64,000 nucleotides of DNA from contig CM060322.1 of the NCBI GenBank assembly GCA_030674155.1, forward strand, positions 65,174,324-65,238,323, written 5' to 3'. Position numbers and translations under genes: made by a program. The stretch comes from Stramonita haemastoma (lineage: Eukaryota; Mollusca; Gastropoda; Neogastropoda; Muricidae). Positions 40,378 through 51,408 of the stretch are shown one piece after another; positions within the stretch are counted from its first letter, which is position 1; each line of letters begins with the position of its first letter. The notes beneath the pieces were generated by a model. That model saw only the letters and a list, made by a program, of their open reading frames with translations. It made no database searches and was not told where the DNA came from.

Positions 40378-41459
40378 CATCTCATCAGAAAGCTAGACCT
40401 GTACAATCTATCATCAAATAGGCTAGAACTATTCGCTTCTTATCTTAAAAACAGACAACAGTGTGTCTCAACAACTACATCCACATCCAATCTAAAACCC
40501 ATTCATTATGGAGTACCACAGGGATCTATACTAGGACCTATTCTCTTTTCCTTATACATAAATGACCTTCCTCTACTTATCAAATCTAAATGTGAACTAT
40601 TTGCTGATGATACAACCATACATACAAGCCATAACGACATTGACTCTCTTGCAACCATACTACAACAAAGCTGCAATGATCTTGTCAAATGGACAGAACT
40701 GAACCATATGTCTATTCACCCCCCAAAAACAAAATGCATGCTTATCACCACCAGACAAAAGCGACAAAATTTACCCCATAAACAGATTCCAATCCATATA
40801 AGAAAGGAAGCAATTGAACAAACCTCTCATCACAAAGTTCTAGGAGTAACAATCGATGAAAATATCAGCTGGTTCTACCACATATATCATCTATGCAAAT
40901 ATTTGTCCCAAAGAGTATACCAATTGACTAAAATTAAACATTTCCTTGACCACAATTCAAGGAAATTAATCTTCCAAGCTTACATACAATCCTCAATAGA
41001 CTATGCCTCAACCCTCTGGGATTCTGCTAGTGCAAACACTATGAAACCGTTACTAAGTCTGTATAAACGTGCTCTCAAACTTATCCTCCTGAAGAAAACA
41101 ATCTTACTTGAAGTGGATTATACTCAGTTAAGTATTCTCCCCCTACAACAAAGACTAAAATACAACAAAGACATTTTTATGTTTAAGATAATGGCAGGAG
41201 CTGTCCCCACATCCTTAAGAGATAAGTTCGCAATGAATCATTCCAGAAATACTGAAAAGCCAAGTGTCCCAATCCCAAGAATAGACTTATTTAAATCTAG
41301 TTTACTATACTCAGGCTCTGTGCTGTGGAACTCCCTTCCCGATACAATTAAAGAGCACCAATCATTGACAACCTTCAAAAATCACCTTCTAATCCACTTG
41401 ATGCACCAAAAATAATAAACCAATTATATCCACTTCTTCTTCTCCCCCTTCTCTTTCTC

Positions 41460-41553
<94 letters not shown>

Positions 41554-41570
41554 GTGTGTGTAGGTGTGTG

Positions 41571-41649
<79 letters not shown>

Positions 41650-41682
41650 GTGTTTGCGTGTGTAGTGTGTGTGTGTGTGTGT

Positions 41683-41732
<50 letters not shown>

Positions 41733-41740
41733 GTGTTTGC

Positions 41741-41794
<54 letters not shown>

Positions 41795-41959
41795 TGTGTG
41801 TGTGTGTGTGTGAGTTGGGTTTTTTGTTGTTGTTCTTTCTCCCCTTTTATCAAAACTTATGTTTTATGAGACTATTTTGATGCTAGATGGTGGTGGATTG
41901 ATGTTTTCAGTCATTTAGCCTCATTATATTCTCATGTTTGCTCTTTAATTATTGCGCCC

Positions 41960-42046
<87 letters not shown>

Positions 42047-43199
42047 TGTGTGTGTGTGAGTTGGGGTTTTTTGTTGTTGTTGTTCTTTCCCCCCTTTTAT
42101 CAAAACTTATGTTTTATGGGACTATTTTGATGATAGATGGTGGTGGATTGATGTTTTCAGCCATTTAACCTCATCATATTCTCATGTTTGCTCTTTAACT
42201 ATTGCGCCTTTTTGTTTGTTTGTTTGTTTGTTTGTTTTTGATTTGTTTATTTGTTTGTTTGTTTTTTGTTTTTGTTTTATTATTCAAATCAAAATCATCA
42301 TTGATTCTTACTTCATATTTTGTTTCTGAATTAGTGCCTTTTTATAACATTACCTTAATATTGTATCTCTGTCGTATTCCTTACCTGTTGTTGTTGTTCT
42401 TTCTCCCCTTTTATCAAAATCTTATGTTTTATGGGACTTATTTTGATGATAGATGGTGGTGGATTGATGTTTTCAGTCATTTAACCTCATCATATTCTCA
42501 TGTTTACTCTTTAATTATTGCGCCTTTTCTTTGTTTTGTTTTGTTTTTGTTTGTTCTTTGTTTTTCTTGCTTTCTTATTCAACTCAAAATCATCATTGAT
42601 TCTTACTTCTCATTTTCGTTTCTGAATCAGTGACTTTATAACATTACCTTAATATTGTATCTCTGTTTTAATTCTTGCCTGTTGTTTGATACTTGGTATG
42701 GTTCCTTACTTTTGGTATTTGGATCATTATAATTGTTGATTTTATTTTATATTTTTATTGGCAGTATCTCTCCCCCCCCCCCCAATAAGGATATTAGTTT
42801 TAAAAAAATATTCCCCCTTTTTATCCAAATGTATGATTTATATCACATGTATAACTTGACAGATGGTGGTGGATTGATGTTTTCAGTTGTTTATTTCATC
42901 TTGTTCTCTTGTTTGCTCTTTACCTATTAACACTTTTCTATTCTTCCATAATCAAAATCTTTTTATCGTGCCTTCTGATTTTTGTCTTCTGATCGAGTGG
43001 ATTTTTATTACCTTATCGTATATAGTGTCCTTATTCTTGTGTTTTGTTTGGTACTGCGTAAAGTTTTATTGTTTAGTATCTTTTCATCTTGATGTATCCC
43101 TAAAAAAGGCGGGGACTGGATGTAAAAAAGCACACGAGTGCTTATCTATTATCCTCGAATAAAAGACTTTGCCTTGCCTTACCTTGCCTTGCCTTGTCT
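40378..43199 (+). mobile_element. 5'-truncated Jockey/Daphne-like LINE with long repetitive 3' UTR
   Basis: RT C-terminal half in one unbroken reading (with starts internal to the ORF): 'RKLDLYNLSSNRLELFASYL', 'GVPQGSILGPILFSLYINDL' (40,506), 'CELFADDTTIHTS' (intact FADD, 40,591), 'VLGVTIDENISW', 'SSIDYASTLWDS', 'LYSGSVLWNSLPDTIKEH', ending at 41,415. The 3' UTR of 1.8 kb has GT arrays and a repeated unit starting 'CTTATGTTTTATG-GACTATT' (41,855, 42,105, 42,420). The last 70 bases ('GGGGACTGGATGTAAAAAAG', 'GTGCTTATCTATTATCCTCG') end in (TTGCC)n. Insertion is into the E3 donor minisatellite. Confidence 0.85.
41461..42057 (+). repeat. (GT)n arrays
   Basis: Long GT tracts at 41,463-41,812 (with GTTTGCG and GTAGGTGT variants) and 41,962-42,057, in equivalent positions of the repeated 3'-UTR unit. 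Confidence 0.95.
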
Positions 43200-43222
43200 C
43201 CCTCCCTCCCTCCCTCACTCAC

Positions 43223-43675
43223 CAGAATCCCAGACGCCAGAATCCCCCCTCCTGAGAGAGCGCGGAAACAAGGCCTCCTTAGCGCTGAGGAAGTAGTGCA
43301 CTTTGTGGTCGCTGGTGTCGCAGAAAATGACACTCTCCAGGCTGCAGTCAGGCCGCGTCTCCAGAAACTCCTTGGCGGCTTTCAGGAGCACCAGGGAGGC
43401 GTCCTCGATGGGGTACCTGAAGATGCCGGTGCTGATGGCGGGGATGGCGATGGAGCGGTAGGATCTCTCACAGGCCAGCTGCAGGCAGTTCTTCACAGTC
43501 AGGGCCAGAAGGTCCGCTTCTCCTTCTCTGCCGTTGATGTACCGGGGCCCCACAGCGTGGAAGATTTCTCGGCACGAAAGTTCGCCAGGTCCCGTGGAGA
43601 CCACTTCGCTTACCCTCAGTTCTGTGCCTTTCTTCTTCATGAGGTCACGGCTTTCATCTTGAATGCTTCGCCCGC
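43223..43675 (-). CDS. PARP14-like: PARP14-like protein, exon E3: C-terminal two thirds of the first macro domain
   Basis: The frame reads 'GRSIQDESRDLMKKKGTELR', 'VSEVVSTGPGELSCREIFHA', 'VGPRY', 'SYRSIAIPAISTGIFRYPIE' and 'LESVIFCDTSDHKVHYFL'. The 'IFHAVGPRY' strand, the 'AIPAISTGIFRYP' loop that holds ADP-ribose and the final 'VIFCDTSD' strand are textbook macro-domain elements. The acceptor is TGACTCTAG (short pyrimidine tract) and the donor is GATTCTG followed by GTGAGT. The exon is 453 bases: it starts with two bases of a split codon (matching E2, which ends with one) and ends with one base (matching E4). The last 20 codons after 'SAKEAL' are Arg/Ser/Gly-rich and overlap the repeat unit of the minisatellite, so the original donor may have been a little upstream. 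Confidence 0.9.
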
Positions 43676-43679
43676 CTAG

Positions 43680-44225
43680 AGTCAGGCCAAAGAGGGATAG
43701 AATTTAGTCTACTGTTTGGTCTTACAAAAGGTGGTTGTATAGACATATTCTTACATTATCATGACAGACCTCTGAACTCTGAACAGTTTTGATATTACTT
43801 ATATGGGCCTTAGGTTACAATAGATGAAGTTTATGGGGAAGGAAAAAACACAAATATTGGTATGCACATTTTGATGAAACATAAAAACGAGCGTACTTGT
43901 TGGCAAAATATTATGGAACATGATAAACAACTGATTTTTCGTGAATGAGTGTTCAGAGGCAGGTTGAATTTTCTTGTTGCTCTGTCTCAACAGACTGGTT
44001 GCTGATGCACTCAGTGTTTCTTAGTTTGGGATGTTTGTGTTTTTATTTGTGTACTGCTCTCTCAAATACGAACTGATCGTTCCTTCTTAAAGTTAACAAC
44101 AGTCGGTGAGGACAGGTAAGCTGTCATAGTTTACCATATTTTGTTATCACTTATAGACCCCCCATCCCCCTTCCCCCTATCCTGGTTCCTTTTCCCTGCT
44201 TGTGACAGTCTTCAATAGAACTGTA
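43680..44225. other. Unassigned intronic sequence
   Basis: Intron upstream of E3 in transcript sense. I see no gene, repeat unit or mobile-element motif; short frames on both strands lack support. Confidence 0.4.
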
Positions 44226-46575
44226 TAATGACTTTTGCTTCAACATTCAGGTACACCCCCGGTTTTCATACCGTGTCGAAATCTGCCAGATGTTACTACT
44301 CACTCACTCACTCAGTCCCATGTCCCAAAGGACGTAGGGGGGACATGAGAGAAGACGCAACGGAGATCTTTTCCATGCTTCAAGATCCTGTGTGGCTAGT
44401 AGGAGGCGTTGCAGGGGTTGGGCAGTCCAGTCTTTGATGTTGTCAACCCATGATTTCTTTTGGCGGCCTCTTCTTCTCTTGCCCTCGACTGTTCCTTGCA
44501 AGATGGTTTTTGCTAGGGTGTTGTGTCTTGTGGTGTGACCAAACCACATCAGCTTCTCCTCTTTATGGTGGAGAGCAAAGGCTCTTGGGGGCCCACACGC
44601 TTTTTGATTTCTTCTTTCACATAGTTATTGGTCTTGTGTTCTTTGTATGATATTTTGAGGAGTCTTCTGTGGCACTTGTTCTCGAATGCTTGGATTCTTC
44701 TCTCTAACTCTGCTGTCAGAGTCCATGATTCACGATGTTACTACAGATGACTACAAAATGTTACAAAATGTTACAAAACTATCAAAATGTTACTACAGAT
44801 GACTACAAAAACTACTCTGTTCACGAAATATGCGCAGCTGCTGAAAAAAACAGTGGTTAAAATACAGTCATTGGTGCTCAGAGAATTGGCAGTCTATGAT
44901 GAATCTATCCTAAAAATCTGGAACATCGCGCCTCTCTCCTGTTAAATGGGATAGAAATAAGAAATAGACTGATCCCACCAAATGACAAAAATCCATTTAT
45001 TGTAAGAACGCCACAGGGTGAAAAAGAGGCGCTGACAACAAAACTGCCTTTTGGAAATCTTCCAATCAGTTACAGCAACTGTGAAATGGAAGCAAAACTT
45101 GTTTAGCTTGGCTGCCAACTCCAATCCAAGCTAATGATGGAAAGAGACAGAGACGAACAAGGTGGGCTGACACACTGGCTAACCGGGAGAAGATGTGTTT
45201 ATATCCTGATTCCAGACCGTCCCCTCCCTGAAAGAGTCAGCGTTGGCCCTGCAACAGCAACTCTGTGTTCATCACTGTGGCAAAGCAAACTCCTACCTGC
45301 TCGGGACACAGAGCCTCGTTTTGTGCTGGTGACGTTTGCCTCAGGTGTAGACAACCTGGCCATAAGAAAGGTCATCCCTCCTGTACTCTGACCCGGGGGG
45401 TGTTGAGGCTGACGTGAGTGACGTGAGTGACCAGCAGGATCTCTCCACTGACCCCACAGCCAGCGAGCAGATGGTGGAATTCGGGGTGCAGGGGTCTTCC
45501 TCTGTACCTTCTTCTCTATTAGCTGTCCACTGTAGTCCAGCACCTGCTTTTCACCATGAACGTAATCCAACAACACAGATTTGCCTCCCGTTTCAGTCCC
45601 GTTCCCGAGAAAAGAAGCGTCTTCGAGACTCCCCTCCCCAGATGCTGGACTCTACCAAGACTCCCAGAAGAAGCCGAGATGTGGAGCACCAAGAGGAGGA
45701 GACTTCTAGCTCTCCCCTTAAGAAGGCGGGAGGCAACCAGTTGGGAACTTGAACGTTTCTTTTTGTCAGACTCATATCACGGCTACGACCTTTGGCATGC
45801 CCCTTGGATTGTGAGTTATGGATTGATAAGCTGTTCGAAAAAGTATTATGACTATGGATGACATTAAAATAGCATCAATTAATATAGTGGTTTACGAAAC
45901 AAAGTTAAAAGAACATGTTTTTTCACATACTCAAAGAAAGAATTTTTATATCGTATGTGTTCAGGAATCTTATGTAACTCAATCAAAGACACTTACTTGA
46001 GAAAAAGAATGGGGTGAACATTTATTTCATTCTTCTGTCAGTAAACACAACATGGGCCAGGTAATACTTGCTAGGAAAGGATTTCTTTTAATTATATAAT
46101 CTGTTTATGAAAATGACAGAATACTACCTATAAACATGTCACTAGATAGCCTAGAGTTATTTGTTTTCAATATATATGCACCAACCTTACAACGTGAGAA
46201 ATACTTTTTTTTCAATTTAGCTCATGTGCACATTGATTCTTTAGACAGCTGTCATAAGAGTATTTGTGGTTAGTTCAATTGTGTAGCTAGCAATGAACAA
46301 GGTATCATACATGGAGCTAACCACATTATTAAGGATGTTAATGCGTTTAACAGCTTTATAACACAAGCAGATATAATCGATGTATGGAGAGCCTTTCACA
46401 CAAATGATAAACAGTACACGTGATCAAAGAAAAATCCTTTTGTTGCGCGCAGATTATATTATACATTTTGTACTGAATCAGTTCTAAGTAACGTCCAGGA
46501 GTGTGCTATCCCCTCCATAGCTCAAACTGACCACAGACTTGTCAGTTTGATATACTAAAACTCTAATCTTCAATG
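44226..46575 (+). mobile_element. Tx1/L1-like LINE, left part: ORF1 and endonuclease
   Basis: ORF1 in broken frames: 'CRNLPDVTTDDY' (44,276, continuing after the RTE insertion at 44,744), 'VIGAQRIGSL', 'NPFIVRTPQGEKEALTTKLP', 'FGNLPISYSNCEMEAKL', 'RCVYILIPDRPLPERVSVG', then a zinc knuckle 'CLRCRQPGHKKGHPSC' (45,337-45,385). Endonuclease: 'RKNFYIVCVQESYVT' (45,930; catalytic Glu), 'LELFVFNIYAPTLQREKYF' (46,150) and 'QTDHRLVSLIY' (46,526; SDH changed to TDH). The arrangement of ORF1 with a CCHC knuckle and this endonuclease fits the Tx1 group. Stops are frequent; it is dead. It continues at 47,262. Confidence 0.75.
44300..44733 (-). mobile_element. 5'-truncated RTE-type LINE with target-site duplication
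   Basis: The minus strand encodes 'MWFGHTTRHNTLAKTILQGT', 'VEGKRRRGRQKKSWVDNIKD' and 'WTAQPLQ', nearly identical to the end of the intact RTE at 63,600-63,870, and ends in the same (TGAG)n tail (CTCA on plus). An 11-base duplication GATGTTACTAC flanks it (44,289-44,299 and 44,734-44,744). It is inserted in ORF1 of the Tx1-like LINE. The high similarity to 61-64 kb suggests recent activity of this family. Confidence 0.9.
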
Positions 46576-46855
46576 AAGGAAGGTGACAGAATGGTTAAGA
46601 CGTTCGCCTGCCAATATGTAAACCGTGAGTTTTGGGTTTGTACCCACCCTCGCCCTTTCTTCCCAGTTTGATGGAAAAATCGAACTGAATGTCAAAGTCA
46701 TTCGGATGAGACTAGAAACCAAGGCCCCGTGTGCGAATGCACGCAGAACATCTTGCGCACACGTTAAAACCCTGTTATGCGTTTCGGAAGAGCAGGCCAT
46801 CGTGTGCCGGTAAGACCCAATGGCAAAACTGTTAAAAAAAATTAATTAATTAATT
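46576..46855 (+). mobile_element. tRNA-derived SINE, second subfamily
   Basis: The head 'GGTGACAGAATGGTTAAGAC' fits an A box and 'GGGTTTGTACCC' (46,633-46,644) a B box. The body shares 'GGATGAGACTAGAAACCAAG', 'GCCCCGTGTGCGAATGCACG' and 'CAGAACATCTTGCGCACACG' with the 37,471 SINE, but head and tail differ. The tail is AATTAATT then (TAA)n. Confidence 0.85.
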
Positions 46856-46869
46856 AAAATTAAAAAAAA

Positions 46870-46889
46870 AAATAATAATAATAAAAATA

Positions 46890-46955
<66 letters not shown>
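46870..46955 (+). repeat. (TAA)n microsatellite
   Basis: About 85 bases of AAT repeats grown from the SINE tail. Confidence 0.95.
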
Positions 46956-46959
46956 CAGC

Positions 46960-47248
46960 ATGCACACAGGTATCGTGTTTAGACATCATCCCTGAGGAAA
47001 TATCGGGGAATTGGAGTTCTAGGGTGGCTCAGGGCTGTATGTGGCAACGTTCTGGTGGCTCCTGCGATGGTACTGGAACCATTCGTATCAGTCATTGCCT
47101 TTCCAATGGATCATTCCAGTGGCGTGGAGAGGGGGGATCTACTGCATGGGTAACAGCTTGCCCTCCATACTTACTTATCCAGGCTTTGGGCTCTAAAGAC
47201 TAGAGCGCAACTCCATAGTCTTCCGAGACTGATGGGTGCCTACTACTA
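46960..47248 (+). mobile_element. SINE-like sequence ending in (TAC)n
   Basis: A separate non-coding unit beginning near 'CATCATCCCTGAGGAAATAT' and ending 'GACTGATGGGTGCCTACTAC'. The whole composite 46,576-47,248 is flanked by the 13-base duplication CTAATCTTCAATG (46,563-46,575 and 47,249-47,261), so SINE and this unit were inserted as one event, or this unit provides the 3' end of a longer element. I recognise the style of a molluscan SINE but cannot name it. Confidence 0.5.
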
Positions 47249-47261
47249 CTAATCTTCAATG

Positions 47262-48510
47262 TGGTCCATCATACTGGAATTGTAATGAAAGTTTACTTCA
47301 TGATACAATCTTTGTTGAAGAAATTAATCAGTTTACTGAAGATTTTTAGGTTGAAAATGTTGAACTCAATGACCAACTCCAATGGGATCTGTGAAAAATC
47401 AAGGTAAAGGAACTGTGTATTCAATACTGTAAAAAACAAACATAGCTCACAGAAAATTACATATATCAGTTACAAAAGAAACTAAATGCAATTAGAATCA
47501 AAAACTGCTACTGACCCTTGTAATTGCAAATAACTTATACAAAAAGATTTGATTAAAATGGAGTTTGAACTATACGATTTACAAAGAGCAAAATGCGCTC
47601 AAATCTGTGCCAAAATGAAATTAATTGAGGAAGGTGGAAAAAACACATTTTTTTCTCAACATCGAAAAAAATTGATCAAACACAAAAGCATTTTAAACCA
47701 AGTTGTAAAAGAAAGTAATGAAACTAGAACATACCAGAATGAAATCATGAAAGAGCTCATTCATTTCTACCAACAAAGGTACCAGAGAAAAGTACATTTT
47801 CAGGAGGATACTGCCAATGAATTTTTAAAATATATAGACAATCCTCAGTTATCTGAAGACTAAAAAGTACAATAGATGAGAACTTCGTAGAATGTGAAGT
47901 TTGGCAGGCATTAAAGTGTATGAAAAATGGGTCATCACCAGGATCAGATGGATAAGGTATAGTATTTATTAAAATTTTCTGACAGAAATTGAAGAATTCA
48001 GTTTTGAAATCATTAAAAATGGCCTTTGTTAAAGGAGAACTATCTCCATCACAAAAAAAGCAATTATTGTATTGATCCATAAAGGGAAATAACTACCAAA
48101 AAGCAACTTAAACAACTGGCATCCTATATCACTAACAAACAATGATTATAAACTCGTGGCAAAAGTACTTATTATTCAACTCTGTTAAGTCATATCGAGT
48201 ATCAACTCGGAAGACAACATAGGTTTTATGAAAGGCAAAAATATGAGTAATGTCCTAATTGATGACATTGTTGGTTATCTGAATCACAAACAGAAACCTA
48301 GCATTTTATTTGCTCTTGATTACAAAGCTGCCTTTGACACAATATCTAAAGAATACATATTATGGTCTTTCAAATGGTTTAACTTTGGAAATAGGTTGGT
48401 TTAACTTTGGAAATACCTTTGTTAAATGGATTGAAGTTCTCATGCAAAATGCTAACAGCAGCATAAATTATAGGCCTATAGGTTGGTTAACTGAACATAT
48501 TCAGATTATT
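47262..48510 (+). mobile_element. Tx1/L1-like LINE, right part: linker and reverse transcriptase
   Basis: Continues 44,226-46,575: 'CGPSYWNCNESLLHDTIFVE' (47,265), then a coiled, Lys-rich linker (47,549-47,863, open for 104 codons), RT 'MKNGSSPGSDG' (47,922), 'NWHPISLTNNDYKLVAKVL' (48,115), 'EDNIGFMKGKNMSNVLID' (48,213) and 'PSILFALDYKAAFDTISKEY' (48,298, first catalytic Asp). It ends near 48,510 before the YADD box, so the RT is incomplete. Confidence 0.75.
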
Positions 48511-48559
48511 CTTCATCTTGCGATTAGTCATTCACAATCACGTGAGATGCGGTGCATGC

Positions 48560-49370
48560 GCATCTTGCCAGTGATGCTTGCATGTTGTCCGAGTAAAGAC
48601 ACGTTCATTTGTACTCACCAAAGATCTTCGAATCATCAGGTCAGTTCGTTCCATTATATTCTTTTTTTTCATAGTTTATACAAGGCTGAGTCCTATCAGT
48701 GACTTTATTTTAGCCAGGTTCTGGGTCAATATTCAGATCGACAAATAAAAACACCAGCTTTCAGCCCAGAGACAGAACTGTCCAAACAATGACCACACAG
48801 CACAGTGACGCTAAGCCTTCAGCTAGTAATATGGAGCGTGACCCTAGCCTAGAGGATAAATTAGAGGGGAGGTTGGAAGATGTAGCACAGAAACTAGATG
48901 AAAAGTGGGGGAAGAGGTTCGAAAATTCCGAACATCTCTTGAGAACCTCTCTCAAACTAAAAGAAAGTCAAGCAAGAGTGATTCCGAGAGCAAGTCGAAA
49001 CGTCACGAAGTCAAATTTGATGACTGTGATGTTTTAGTCTTGCAAGAAGATGAGGAAGAGCTCGAACTCCAAGAATGCTAGAGGTTTCTCATAGAAGGGC
49101 AGGATTCCAGTCGCATAGCCCCCAAAGAGTTAGACATGGGGAGGTTGTTCGACGAAATCGAACAAGAGCTATCCGAACAAGAGGTGCTTGGCGAAAAAGT
49201 AAGCCACGGACTTGCAACTTTAATCAAAGGTTGATTCAGCTGGAAACTAGGTGAGAAGCTAAGGTTCAAAAAGACAAGTTTGAGGCACACAATTCCCCAG
49301 AGAATTGTGACAAATTAGTTACTCCTTTAGTAAAAAAAAGAAGTCTGAGCCAAACTTTCCTCGGAACAAA
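48560..49370 (+). mobile_element. Possible DIRS-like retroelement 5' region (gag remnant)
   Basis: A non-coding leader of about 200 bases precedes an ATG at 48,789 with 'MTTQHSDAKPSASNMERDPS', then in other frames 'MGRLFDEIEQELSEQEVLGE' (49,135), and 'NSPENCDKLVTPLV', 'AKLSSEQRKADLI' (49,285-49,385). Phrases of the type 'xPENCDxLVTPxVNxxxWxxL' are characteristic, from memory, of ORF1 in DIRS-type tyrosine-recombinase retroelements. No RT or recombinase follows, since an RTE fragment begins at 49,374. Confidence 0.4.
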
Positions 49371-49373
49371 GAA

Positions 49374-50245
49374 AAGCTGACCTCATAGGAGATGCCAAGG
49401 AGTCTCCAGAAGCATTTCTTCTCTATTCCCTGTTTTCTTCTCTCCAAATCTGCAGTAAGGGTCCATGATTTAAAGGCATGCAGGAATGGAGATATGACAA
49501 GGAAGCACATTAGTTTGATCTTGGAGTTCAGTGAGATATTTTTATCTTCCCAGATGGTGTTCAGTTTTGACAGTGCTGCTAATGTCTGTGCAATCCTGCA
49601 TACTACCTCTGGCTTGGACCCCTTGTCTGATACGACGGCTCCCAAGTACTTGAAGCATTGAACTGTTTCCAGCTTCTGGTTGTTGACCCTGATATCAGTG
49701 CTGATGCCCTTGCTGTTATTAGTCATCAGTTTGGTCTTCTCTGCACTTATTTCCATGCCGTATGTTTTAGAGGCCTTGTTGAGGTGTTCTGTTAATCTGG
49801 CGAGCTCCATTTCTGATCCTGCTTGTCCATCAATGTCATCTGCAAACCGGAGGTTTGTGATTGTTCTGCCACCAATGCTGACTGATCCGTTATGGTGTTC
49901 TAGTGCATCAGTCATGATTCTCTCACGGAAGATGTTGAAAAGAGTGGGTGAGAGTAGACAGCCCTTCCTTACTCCAACTGTTATTCGAAACCACTCTCCA
50001 ATGTTGCTGTTGTAGTACACTGCACTGGTAGTCTTGTTGTACAGCTCTTTGACGACTCAGATCAGGTTTGCATTGATGCTGTACAAATTAATGGTTGTTC
50101 ACAAAGCTGCACGCCACGCCCTGTCGAATTCCTTCTTAAAATCAATAAACACGTGGTAGAGGTCTTGTTGGTGTTGAAGGTACGGCTCACAGAGTATTCT
50201 GAGGTTGAATATCTGTTCAGTTGTGCTACGCCCTGCTCTGAAAGT
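49374..50245 (-). mobile_element. RTE-type LINE fragment lacking both ends
   Basis: On the minus strand: 'FRAGRSTTEQIFNLRI' (50,245), 'YHVFIDFKKEFDRAW' (50,150), 'GVRKGCLLSPTLFNIFRERI' (49,975), 'NLRFADDIDGQAGS' (49,850, intact FADD), 'QCFKYLGAVVSD' and 'KSWTLTADLERRKQGIEKKC', ending at 'FWRLLGISYE'. It is one long open frame (233 codons), hence rather young, but it stops before the C-terminal region and the 3' UTR. Loss of the 3' end is unusual for a LINE and suggests a later deletion. At its 5' side it meets a minisatellite. Confidence 0.85.
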
Positions 50246-50580
50246 TTTCATATGTGAAATAAAATGCCCCACTTGTGCAATTACTGTACATATGTAAACC
50301 AGAATGCCCTGCTTGTACAGTAGGTGTACATGTGAAGTAGAATGCCATGTATGTATAATAAGTGTACACATGTGAAGTAGAATGTCCTGCTTGTACAAGG
50401 AGTGTAAATATTATGTGACATTAAGTGCTCTTGTTGTACAATAAGTATATATATGTATAGTAGAATGCCCTGCTTGCACAATAAGTGTACATATGTAAAT
50501 CATAATGCCCTGCTTGTACAATAAGTGTAAATCTGTGAGGTAGAACGTCGTGCTTGTACAAAGGGTGTATATAATTATAC
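50246..50580 (+). repeat. Minisatellite of about 38-40 bases
   Basis: Units with the theme 'AGAATGCCCTGCTTGTACA' and 'ATAAGTGTACATATGTA' repeat about eight times, moderately diverged. Confidence 0.85.
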
Positions 50581-50800
50581 AACTGTGCATCTTCTTTGTT
50601 CAGCAAACAAACAGTGCTGGTTAAAGGTTGAACAAAACACACGTCAGTATAAGATTGTACCCACAGTAGAGCAGGAAAAACATCTTTATTTTTATTTTCT
50701 GAATACATGCATCATATGACTGTTGCCTCTCTGGCGGGTTGAGACTGCTCTGTATCTACACAGCAAAGTCTAAAGCTGATAGATATGTGGGGGCAGTGTG
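50581..50800. other. Spacer without supported features
   Basis: Sequence between two minisatellites in the E1-E2 or E2-E3 intron region. No motif recognised. Confidence 0.4.
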
Positions 50801-51400
50801 GATGCTGGCTACTCCTATCTTTCTCCACAATGCAGTGGATGCTAGTTCTCCTACCTTTCTTCACAATGCAGTGGATGCTGGCTACTCCTACCTTTCTCCA
50901 CAATGTAGAGAATGCTGGCTACTCCTACCTCTCTCCACAATGCAGTGGATTGCAGGCTACTCCTACCTTTCTCCACAATGCAGTGGATGCTGGCTACTCC
51001 TACCTTTCTCCACAATGCAGTGGATTGCAGGCTACTCCTACCTTTCTCCACAATGCAGTGGATGCTGGCTACTCCTACCTTTCTCCATGATGCAGTGGAT
51101 GCTGGCTACTCCTACCTTTCTCCACAATGCAGTGGATGCTGGCTACTCCTACCTTTCTCCACGATGCAGTGGATGCTGGCTACTCCTACCTCTCTCCACA
51201 ATGCAGTGGATTGCAGGCTAATCCTACCTTTCTCCACGATGCAGTGGATGCTGGCTACTCCTACCTTTCTCAACAATGCAGTGGATTGCAGGCTACTCCT
51301 ATCTTTCTCCACAATGCAGTGGATGCTGGCTACTCCTACCTTTCTCCACAATGCAGTGGATGCTGGCTACTCCTACATGTGAGGCAGTGTGGATGCTGGT
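50801..51400 (+). repeat. 37-base minisatellite containing a copy of the E2 splice donor
   Basis: About 16 units of 'GCTGGCTACTCCTACCTTTC' plus 'TCCACAATGCAGTGGAT', with some 36-37 base variants ('TTGCAGGCTACTCC'). On the minus strand each unit carries GTGGAGAAAG followed by GTAGGAG, which is the exon-intron junction of E2 at 51,409/51,408. Long open frames across it are repeat artefacts. Confidence 0.95.
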
Positions 51401-51408
51401 TCTCCTAC

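Noticed and set aside
41554..41880. Cys/Val-rich frames resembling secreted cysteine-rich peptides
   Set aside because: They are (GT)n translations. The same holds for all Val-Cys, His-Thr, Arg-Glu and Ser-Leu runs in the window.
43194..43679. 161-codon plus-strand frame over E3
   Set aside because: Antisense shadow of the macro-domain exon.
45199..45576. Minus-strand frame as the missing E2/E3 partner exon
   Set aside because: It is antisense to ORF1 of the Tx1-like LINE, whose zinc knuckle reads on the plus strand. Phase analysis instead points to 51,409-51,575.
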